In this document: positions 7,660-14,585 of the stretch, one piece after another
Position numbering within the stretch: the first letter of the stretch is position 1
Layout: every line of letters begins with the position of its first letter
Assembly (NCBI GenBank): GCA_902525355.1
Contig: CABZGO010000009.1
Coordinates: 1-50,553, forward strand
Direction of reading: 5' to 3'
DNA from: an uncultured Pelagibacteraceae bacterium
GTDB lineage: Bacteria > Pseudomonadota > Alphaproteobacteria > Pelagibacterales > Pelagibacteraceae
DNA: 50,553 bases
Translations under genes and position numbers: made by a program
Notes under the pieces: generated by a model
The model's input: the letters and a program-made list of their open reading frames with translations, nothing else
Told to the model about the DNA's origin: nothing
Database searches by the model: none

Positions 7660-8073
7660 CTAAAATTTTCTATATGCTTTTTTTAAATCTACCAAAGGGT
7701 GGTTTGGAGACATTTGAAATTTTACCAATAGTTCTCTTGCAATCATGTCCCTATCTTGTTGGTTATTAGGTAATTTAATTTTTTTTGGAATGGTGACCCA
7801 ACCATTTGCATTTCTATCAAAAACTGCAGGTCTATCTTCTTCATATCCCATGTGAACATCTTCTAACCAATTTAAATCATCCCATCCCATTGCTTCAATA
7901 TATTTTTTTAGGAATGGTGTTATTCTTGAGTAGTCTGGTAATAAATTAACATCATATCTATAACCAATAGTTTGACCTATCATCTTTTCTCTAGCTGTCT
8001 CTTTTTTTTTACCTAACTGACCTTTAACCACTTTTTTACCCGACTTTTTAGATTTATTTCTCTTTTTTGGCAT
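7660..8073 (-). CDS. Conserved-looking protein of unknown function, lysine-rich N-terminus (137 aa)
   Basis: A 137-aa soluble protein. Residues 1-30 are extremely basic (MPKKRNKSKKSGKKVVKGQL), followed by a compact acidic/aromatic region with EAMGWDDLNWLEDV and PAVFDRNANGWVTIP. It starts 2 bases after the FMN-subunit gene of set 2, so it is co-translated with a glutamate-synthase-like enzyme. Set 1 has no counterpart. No signal peptide or membrane span is visible. The basic tail could bind nucleic acid or an acidic partner. Function unknown. Confidence 0.75.
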   Translation of the reverse strand: MPKKRNKSKKSGKKVVKGQLGKKKETAREKMIGQTIGYRYDVNLLPDYSRITPFLKKYIEAMGWDDLNWLEDVHMGYEEDRPAVFDRNANGWVTIPKKIKLPNNQQDRDMIARELLVKFQMSPNHPLVDLKKAYRKF

Positions 8074-8075
8074 GA

Positions 8076-9470
8076 TTATATTTTATGAAAATCATCTACT
8101 CCAACTGTATGATTTGTACCAGATAGAGGTACTTTTGCTAAAGCAGATGCTTCCATTGTTAAAGCAGCCATATCCTCTGGCTCTAATGAATGAATATTGG
8201 TTTTACCGCATGCCCTAGCTAATAATTGCGCCTCAAGTGTCATAGTATGCAAGTAATTATAAACTCTTAGAGCTGCTTCATCTGGGTTTAATCTTTTTCT
8301 CAATTTAGGATCTTGAGTAGCAACACCAACAGGGCAACGTCCTGTATGACAGTGATAACAATGACCCGCAGGTACTCCCATTTCTTTTTCAAAATTAGAC
8401 TCTGGAATTTCTTTATTACAATTTAGTGCAATCATCGCTCCAGTACCTATTGCAATAGCATCTGCTCCAAGAGCTAGTGCTTTTGCCATGTCAGCTCCAT
8501 CTCTAACTCCACCTGCATAAATAAGAGTAACTTTTCCAGTTTTACCAACATCATCTATTGCTCTTCGTGCTTCTCTAATTGCAGCTATTCCAGGTATACC
8601 AGTGTTTGCAGCCGCGATGTGTGGACCAGCACCTGTTGAACCCTCCATACCATCTAGGTAAATAGAGTCCGGATCACATTTTGCTGCCATACGAACATCA
8701 TCATAAACTTTTGCAGCTCCAAGTTTCAATTGAATTGGAACTTTATTTTTTGTCAACTCTCTTAGCTCTTGAACTTTTAAAGCTAAATCATCTGGTCCTA
8801 ACCAATCTGGGTGTCTTGCTGGTGATCTTTGATCAATACCAGCTGGTAATGATCTCATCTCTGCTACTTGGTCGGTAACTTTTTGACCCATCAAGTGACC
8901 ACCCATTCCAACTTTTTGACCTTGACCAATAAACACTTCAATTCCATCAGCAAGTTGAGCATGGTGAGGGTTAAATCCATATCTTGATTGAATACATTGA
9001 TAGTACCATTTTTCTGAATATCTTCTTTCATCAGGTATCATTCCACCTTCACCCGAACATGTTGCGCTACCTGCCATAGTTGCTCCTCTTGCAAGTGCTG
9101 TTTTAGCTTCATAAGATAAAGCTCCAAAACTCATACCTGTAATGTAAACTGGAATATCTAATTCCACTGGATTTTCACATCTTGGACCAATTATAGTTTT
9201 TGTTTCACACTTTTCTCTGTAACCTTCAATTACAAATCTTGTAAGGGTACCAGGTAAAAAAACTAAATCGTCAAATGTAGGAATTTTTTTCATTAGAGCC
9301 ATTCCTCTCATTCGGTATCTTCCTAACTGAGCTTTTATATGAATGTCGTCGATTACTTCAGGGGTAAATATAGAGTTATATCCTAGTAAACTTTTATTTC
9401 TTTTTGAGAATTCAGATCCACCATTCCCATTGGAATGACCATTTGATTTTCCGTTTTTTTTCTTAGCCAT
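8076..9470 (-). CDS. Glutamate-synthase-like FMN/Fe-S subunit (GlxD-like), set 2
   Basis: A 464-aa GltS FMN domain protein with GMSFGALS, SGEGGM, IGQGQKVGMGG, YAGGVRDGADMAKA and GADAIAIGTGAMIA. Unlike its paralogue at 2796-4115 it keeps the iron-sulphur signature CYHCHTGRCPVGVATQ (C371, C374, C379), so it probably holds FMN plus a [3Fe-4S] cluster. It also has a glycine/asparagine/lysine-rich N-terminus of about 25 residues. With the genes at 9470-10324 and 10312-11253 it forms a split glutamate-synthase-like enzyme. The paired GS-like ligase at 11276 suggests a gamma-glutamyl-amine or glutamine-type substrate. It could itself be an N-methylglutamate synthase; sequence alone does not settle which set uses methylamine. 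Confidence 0.8.
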   Translation of the reverse strand: MAKKKNGKSNGHSNGNGGSEFSKRNKSLLGYNSIFTPEVIDDIHIKAQLGRYRMRGMALMKKIPTFDDLVFLPGTLTRFVIEGYREKCETKTIIGPRCENPVELDIPVYITGMSFGALSYEAKTALARGATMAGSATCSGEGGMIPDERRYSEKWYYQCIQSRYGFNPHHAQLADGIEVFIGQGQKVGMGGHLMGQKVTDQVAEMRSLPAGIDQRSPARHPDWLGPDDLALKVQELRELTKNKVPIQLKLGAAKVYDDVRMAAKCDPDSIYLDGMEGSTGAGPHIAAANTGIPGIAAIREARRAIDDVGKTGKVTLIYAGGVRDGADMAKALALGADAIAIGTGAMIALNCNKEIPESNFEKEMGVPAGHCYHCHTGRCPVGVATQDPKLRKRLNPDEAALRVYNYLHTMTLEAQLLARACGKTNIHSLEPEDMAALTMEASALAKVPLSGTNHTVGVDDFHKI

Positions 9471-10324
9471 TAAATTGCTCCTTTTTTCTCAGTTGGTTCT
9501 AAAGCGTCGTAATTCCAGAGTTTTTTACCTGCAACTACTTTTGTCATCTTTGTAACATCAAAATTTTCGCCAATTTCAGCGACTTTAAGTTTTCTTTTGA
9601 TCCAATCTATATCACTTTTTGTCATAGGTGACTCAATCGCATCACTTCCGAATGATCCAATTTTTCCACCAACGTAAATAGTTCCATCGTACATTGAGTC
9701 TCCAAGGTTTATGCCGACATTACCTAAAATTATTATTCTTCCTCTTTGCATCATAAAGCCAGTGAATGCTCCAGCGTCACCGCCAACAATAATTGTTCCA
9801 CCTTTTTGATCAATTCCCGTTCTAGCACCAACGCTTCCTTTACATATTAAATCTCCACCTCTAACTGCTGCACCAAAACAAGACCCTGCATTTTTTTCTA
9901 TTACTACTTTTCCTGCCATCATATTTTCTGCACATGACCATCCTACTCTACCATTAATTCTTACTGTTGGACCATCAATAGAACCAACACCAAAATATCC
10001 TAAACTTCCTTCAAATATCAAATTTAATTTATTTAACACCCCAACACCTAAACTGTGTTTTCCTTGCGGGTTCTTTATAACTATTGTTCCATAACCTTGA
10101 CTCATGAGCTCATCAATTTTTTTGTTCGCTTCTTTGCAATCTAGATCATTTACATCAAGATCAATTCTTTTATTAAAATCAACATCATAAGTTCCCCAAT
10201 AATAAAAGTTTTCTGCTTCATCAGGGTTGAAAAATTTTTGTTGAGTTTTACCTGTTAAGACTTCAGTGTGAAGTCCCATTGATTGAGCTTTAGTTTTATT
10301 CTCGTTAGTTTTTATATTTGCCAT
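9470..10324 (-). CDS. GXGXG-domain subunit of glutamate-synthase-like enzyme (GlxC-like), set 2
   Basis: A 284-aa protein. Residues 1-75 are a mostly hydrophilic extension (KTQQKFFNPDEAENFYYWGT) missing from the set 1 paralogue, and residues 80-240 are the repeated GXGXG beta-helix (GSLGYFGVGSIDG, GRVGWSCAENMM, GSVGARTGID, GDAGAFTGFMM, GNVGINLGDS). It overlaps the amidotransferase gene upstream by 13 bases and the FMN gene downstream by 1 base, so the trio is tightly coupled in translation. The role is structural, joining the amidotransferase and FMN sites. Confidence 0.8.
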   Translation of the reverse strand: MANIKTNENKTKAQSMGLHTEVLTGKTQQKFFNPDEAENFYYWGTYDVDFNKRIDLDVNDLDCKEANKKIDELMSQGYGTIVIKNPQGKHSLGVGVLNKLNLIFEGSLGYFGVGSIDGPTVRINGRVGWSCAENMMAGKVVIEKNAGSCFGAAVRGGDLICKGSVGARTGIDQKGGTIIVGGDAGAFTGFMMQRGRIIILGNVGINLGDSMYDGTIYVGGKIGSFGSDAIESPMTKSDIDWIKRKLKVAEIGENFDVTKMTKVVAGKKLWNYDALEPTEKKGAI

Positions 10325-11253
10325 ACTTTTACCTCTCCATCAAAAGGATCGTAAGTGTCAATTTCGTGAGGAAGTATAGATCTTATTGCTATCTCCTCAG
10401 AACCCATAGCTACCAATTCATCGGACTCATAGAGAACCAATGGTTTAGCTGCCATTGTATCTTTCGCCATTCCTAAAGAATCTTTTGTTGCCACAAAATA
10501 AGTAAACACACCATCTAATCCTGACAAACTGTCTTTCATACCTTCTTCTAAAGTTGCTCCATTTCTCATTTTTTCTGCCAAATAAACTGCAATTAGTTCA
10601 GAATCACATTCAGACATGAACCTCATTCCTTTATTCTCCAATACTCTTCTATTGTTCCAATAATTAGTTAATTGACCATTGTGAACAACAGATACATCGC
10701 TGAAAGGATATCCCCAAAATGGGTGAGCAGATTTAATATCTACACCAGACTCTGTTGCCATCCTGGCATGACCTATGGCATGAGTTCCTGTTACTTTCCC
10801 TAGATCGTATCTATCCAATACTGCTTGTGCATCTCCCAAATCTTTAATTAATTCTAGTGATTTTCCAATTGATAAAATCTCAACACTCTCAATACTTTCT
10901 ATTTTCTTCGAAAACTCCATAAGATCATCATCATACTTCATTTCATATCTATACGAATAGGGTGTTAATTTTTCTTCCTTAATTAATTTTGCACCAAGAT
11001 TTTTTAACATAATGTCTACAAGTTCTTTTCTCTTATCGTAAACACTCTCATCCTCATTAACTGAAGAGCTACCCTCACCAACATTTTCTCCAACTTTAAA
11101 TCTCATTATGAAGTTTTGACCATCGTTATCAGCATAAAGAGCGTAACCCGTTGAATCAGGCCCTCTATGCTTCAAGGCTTGAAGCATTGCTTGCAATTCA
11201 TTCCCAACATTTGAGGATTTTCCTCTATGGATAAGTCCAGCAATTCCGCACAT
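10312..11253 (-). CDS. Class II glutamine amidotransferase subunit (GlxB-like), set 2
   Basis: A 313-aa Ntn amidotransferase with catalytic Cys2 (MCGIAGLIHRG), GHARMATESG, AHPFWG, HNGQLTNYWNNRR and SECDSELIAVYLA. It should release or pass on the gamma-linked amine for the synthase reaction. It shares the roughly 60-residue insertion seen in the set 1 paralogue, which shows the two sets come from a common split enzyme rather than from ordinary GltB. It lies 22 bases after the GS-like ligase, and a short AGGAAAGG ribosome-binding site precedes the start. Confidence 0.8.
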   Translation of the reverse strand: MCGIAGLIHRGKSSNVGNELQAMLQALKHRGPDSTGYALYADNDGQNFIMRFKVGENVGEGSSSVNEDESVYDKRKELVDIMLKNLGAKLIKEEKLTPYSYRYEMKYDDDLMEFSKKIESIESVEILSIGKSLELIKDLGDAQAVLDRYDLGKVTGTHAIGHARMATESGVDIKSAHPFWGYPFSDVSVVHNGQLTNYWNNRRVLENKGMRFMSECDSELIAVYLAEKMRNGATLEEGMKDSLSGLDGVFTYFVATKDSLGMAKDTMAAKPLVLYESDELVAMGSEEIAIRSILPHEIDTYDPFDGEVKVWQI

Positions 11254-11275
11254 TTTTTTCCTTTCCTAATTTAAC

Positions 11276-12745
11276 TTATGGTAAGCAATCCAAGTATGTA
11301 TCAAGATCCCATTGAGTTGTTGCTCCAAGAAATCTTTCCCACTCATCGTTTTTATACCAATGAAAAACTTTATACATCTCATCAGGCATTGCTGATTTGA
11401 TTACTTCATCCTCAGCAAGTCTATTTAATGCTTCACCAAGACTTAGTGGTAATTTTTTAACATCTTTACCAGCTTTCTGAGCCTCATAAATATTTCTTGA
11501 CTCTGGTTTAGCTGGTTTCATTTTTTTTGATATTCCCTCATCACAAGCTTTTAGCAAAGCTGCACCTAGTAAGTATGGATTATGCATTGAGTCAACAGAT
11601 CTATACTCAAATCTTCCAGGTGCTGAAACTCTTAATCCACAAGTTCTATTTTGATAACCCCAGTCAGCATATACTGGTGCCCAAAACCCCTGGTCCCACA
11701 ACCTTCGATATGAATTAACAGTAGATGATCCTAGAGCTGTCAAAGCTGGTAAATGTTTCATTATACCAGCAATTGATTGAAGTCCAATTTTTCCAGGCAA
11801 CTGCATATCCTTTGTGTCTGGCATAAAAGTGTTTGTTCCACCAGATACATAACTAAATACTTCTTCAACTCCTGGAAGTTTTTTATTTCCTAATTTGTTA
11901 ACAGAAACTTTTCCACCTTTCCATAAAGACATGTTTGTGTGACATCCACTTGCAGACACACCCATAAATGGTTTAGTCATAAAGCAAGCTATTAGATTGT
12001 GTTCTCTAGCAACTTGTGCACAAATTTGTCTGTATGTTGATAATCTATCAGCATTTCTTAAAACATTATCATAAGTCCAATTAAGTTCTAGCTGTCCAGG
12101 AGCATCTTCATGATCTCCTTGTATCATGTCTAATCCCATCGCTTTTGAATATTCTATTACTTTCATAAAAACTGGTCTTAATGACTCGAATTGATCAATA
12201 TGATAACAAAAAGGTTTGGAAAAACCTTTACCAGTTGGAGTTCCATCATCATTTTTAGTTAACCACATCATTTCTGGTTCAGTCCCAACTCTTAATTCTA
12301 GTCCATGTTTCTTCTTAAATTCATCACTAAAAATTCTTAAATTTCCTCTGCAATCAGAAGTCAAGTGCCCACCAGGGTTTTTTCTCTCCTCTCTATTTCT
12401 AAAACATGTTACAAAAACTCTTCCAACTCTTTTATCCCATGGTAATTGCACAAAAGTTTCTGGGTCTGGTATCCCCACCAACTCCATGGCCTCTGGTCCA
12501 TAACCAATGTAGTTATTATGCCTATCCAAAAATAAATTTGCTGTTGCTCCATATACTAATTGAAAACCTTTTTCAGCAGTCCTTTCCCAATGATCCGCAG
12601 GAATACCTTTTCCTACTACTCTACCTGTTACCGAAATGAATTGATAATATATGTATGTTATCCCTAATTCGTTAATTTTTTCTCTTACTTTTTTAACTAA
12701 TTTTGCTCTGCCTGGTTGATTTACATGTTTTTCTAGATCAGTCAT
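11276..12745 (-). CDS. glnT: GlnT-type glutamine-synthetase homologue, probable gamma-glutamyl-amine ligase, set 2
   Basis: A 489-aa GS-fold ligase. Metal and substrate residues are kept (E156/E158, E213, E220, H269, R348, R367, R372, E380, R382). The positions of enteric GS Asp50 and Glu327, which bind ammonium, read Y65 and W355 by my hand alignment, so ammonia is unlikely to be the natural substrate. It is 48 residues longer than the GmaS-like paralogue, including an insertion with KLPGVEEVFSYVSGGTN, and the two are clearly diverged. The start has a strong ribosome-binding site (AGGGGG before ATG). It heads an operon with a split glutamate-synthase-like trio, a 137-aa unknown and perhaps amt. 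SAR11 methylamine loci are reported to include such glnT-glx genes, so methylamine is possible; another amine is equally open. Confidence 0.78.
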   Translation of the reverse strand: MTDLEKHVNQPGRAKLVKKVREKINELGITYIYYQFISVTGRVVGKGIPADHWERTAEKGFQLVYGATANLFLDRHNNYIGYGPEAMELVGIPDPETFVQLPWDKRVGRVFVTCFRNREERKNPGGHLTSDCRGNLRIFSDEFKKKHGLELRVGTEPEMMWLTKNDDGTPTGKGFSKPFCYHIDQFESLRPVFMKVIEYSKAMGLDMIQGDHEDAPGQLELNWTYDNVLRNADRLSTYRQICAQVAREHNLIACFMTKPFMGVSASGCHTNMSLWKGGKVSVNKLGNKKLPGVEEVFSYVSGGTNTFMPDTKDMQLPGKIGLQSIAGIMKHLPALTALGSSTVNSYRRLWDQGFWAPVYADWGYQNRTCGLRVSAPGRFEYRSVDSMHNPYLLGAALLKACDEGISKKMKPAKPESRNIYEAQKAGKDVKKLPLSLGEALNRLAEDEVIKSAMPDEMYKVFHWYKNDEWERFLGATTQWDLDTYLDCLP

Positions 12746-12811
12746 TTTCCCCCTAAGAATTTTTAGAACAAAAAGTTAACTGAAAAAAAAACATCTGTCT
12801 ACTTAGATAAA

Positions 12812-14137
12812 TTAACTCCAAGGGAATGGACTGTTAGATGTCGGATGCAATTCACCTTTCGCGTATCGATTGAATCTAAACGGTTTTAATAATTCGCTCT
12901 CTAAACCTAAAATTTCTTTTGCCACTAGCTCTCCAACTCCAATCATTTTATAACCATGGTTAGAGTCTGCTATCATATAAACGTTTTCTAAAAATCTATC
13001 GAAAATTGGAAAAGAATCTGGTGTCATACATCCAAGTCCGCCTGATGGTCCTTTTCTATATAAATCTGATTTTCCCTCAAATCTTTTTTGACAATGAGCT
13101 AAAGCTGAACACCACATATCATTAAAAGCTTCTGTTGTTTGATATTCAGGGGACTCTATTCCATACGGATCAACGTTTACTTGATCAAAATGTTTATCAA
13201 CAATGTAAGGTGAAGTTCCACCTTGAACACCAAGTCCGTCAATATCTGGTTTGTAATATATTCCCCAAATTTTATCTGTAATTAATTTTTTAGTTTTGTC
13301 TGAATATAAAGGAGCTGTTGAGTCTACATGGATTACAGGTGGCTGTTCACCATTGTCCATTTTTAAAAAATCTGATTCTACACCAAGTACACCCTCTTGA
13401 AGCATCCAATATTTCCACATGTCGGTTTCGTGAATTCTGCCATCTTTGCCTTTAATATTTGCAGTTTTAGGAAGTTCTAACATATTCCAAAAATCTCTTG
13501 CCCAAGGACCTGCTCCAACGACAACCTGTTCACATTCAATTGTACCTTTGTCTGTTTCAACTCCTGTAACGGCTTTGCTGTTACTTCCTCTTTTGAACCC
13601 AGTGACTTTAACACCTTTCATTACTTCAACACCATTTGAAGTAGATTTATGTTCAAGTGCTTTAATTGAATCTTTATTAAAAGCGTATCCACCTTTTTTT
13701 TCATGAAGAACAGAAGTTATACCTTGTGCTTGCCAATCACCAAACATACCTTTCATATATTTCATACAATCTTTTTCACCTTCTATAAATTCAGATTCAT
13801 AACCTATTGCTTTTTGTTGTTCGTATATAGTTGCAACATCTGCATGCATTACTTCTGGTGAAATCTGTAAATAACCAACTGCATTATATTTAAATGCTTT
13901 AGGATCGCTCTCCCAAACTGAAACTGAATGAGCCATTAATTCTCTCATTGCAGGCTGAAAATAATTATTTCTTACAACTCCACACGCAATACCACTTGCT
14001 CCAGCTGCAGTATCTTTTTTTTCTAATACAACAATGTCACCTGGATTTTTATAAGTTTCAGAAAGCTTCCAAGCAGTGCTAAGACCGTGAATTCCTCCTC
14101 CAACGATTACTACTTTAGCTTTTGTCGGTAATGACAT
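12812..14137 (-). CDS. FAD-dependent amine oxidoreductase, DAO family (sarcosine/dimethylglycine-oxidase-like)
   Basis: A 441-aa flavoprotein. The FAD dinucleotide loop is GGGIHGLSTAW (residues 13-23), followed by VVLEKKDTAAGASG and, near the C-terminus, GLGCMTPDSFP and DSNHGYKMIGVGELVA, all typical of the DAO/SoxB fold. It lacks the FMN-linking ARHDAV histidine found in the true SoxB at 35574, so it should carry FAD only and act without SoxA/D/G partners. It has no C-terminal folate (GcvT) domain, unlike dimethylglycine dehydrogenases, so any methyl group removed would leave as formaldehyde or be passed to a partner. It sits between tdm-marR and the set 2 ligase, so a secondary or tertiary methylamine or N-methyl amino acid is the likely substrate. 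Exact substrate unknown. Confidence 0.75.
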   Translation of the reverse strand: MSLPTKAKVVIVGGGIHGLSTAWKLSETYKNPGDIVVLEKKDTAAGASGIACGVVRNNYFQPAMRELMAHSVSVWESDPKAFKYNAVGYLQISPEVMHADVATIYEQQKAIGYESEFIEGEKDCMKYMKGMFGDWQAQGITSVLHEKKGGYAFNKDSIKALEHKSTSNGVEVMKGVKVTGFKRGSNSKAVTGVETDKGTIECEQVVVGAGPWARDFWNMLELPKTANIKGKDGRIHETDMWKYWMLQEGVLGVESDFLKMDNGEQPPVIHVDSTAPLYSDKTKKLITDKIWGIYYKPDIDGLGVQGGTSPYIVDKHFDQVNVDPYGIESPEYQTTEAFNDMWCSALAHCQKRFEGKSDLYRKGPSGGLGCMTPDSFPIFDRFLENVYMIADSNHGYKMIGVGELVAKEILGLESELLKPFRFNRYAKGELHPTSNSPFPWS

Positions 14138-14234
14138 ATTAAAACATTATTTTTTGAAAAGAGTTAAATATATAATTTTTTTTATATATAAAATTTAGAA
14201 ATAAAAACTTATAGAACTTAGGATTTGCCTATTG

Positions 14235-14585
14235 TTAAAAGCTCAAATTTTTAAGAGTAGATAAATAATCGTTAAATTCCGATATAAAAGAAGTACTTGG
14301 TTTTATATGTTTTTTTCTTTGATCTTGAGCGGTTTTTTCTAAATAAAAAAAACCTTTTTCACATGCCTCATTAATTATTAATGCAGATTTTGGTCTAGAT
14401 GTTTTAAATAGTTTAGTTTTTAGCTCCTCTACTGATAAGTTCTGTTTTTGCTTAAATGCCGACATAACTAGAAGCATCATATGATAGTGAGAAGGTGATT
14501 TTCTAAAAAAATAGTTACTTGATGTGTGTGAAAGTTTCATTTGGTCTTCCCAAAACTCTAACAAATCCTTAGTTGATTTAGCCAT
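14235..14585 (-). CDS. MarR-like winged-helix transcriptional regulator (116 aa)
   Basis: A 116-aa protein with a predicted winged helix: SVEELKTKLFKTSRPKSALI as helix-turn-helix, then NEACEKGFFYLEKTAQDQRK as recognition helix and wing. The second part resembles the MarR wing (xLxxKGLIxRxxxxxDRR). The ATG overlaps the tdm stop by one base, so the regulator is co-translated with TMAO demethylase. It is therefore a natural candidate for controlling tdm and the divergent transporter genes, whose shared upstream region holds two ATAC-N4-GTAT palindromes. It is shorter than typical MarR proteins (about 140 aa) and the dimerisation helices look reduced. The ligand is unknown. Confidence 0.7.
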   Translation of the reverse strand: MAKSTKDLLEFWEDQMKLSHTSSNYFFRKSPSHYHMMLLVMSAFKQKQNLSVEELKTKLFKTSRPKSALIINEACEKGFFYLEKTAQDQRKKHIKPSTSFISEFNDYLSTLKNLSF

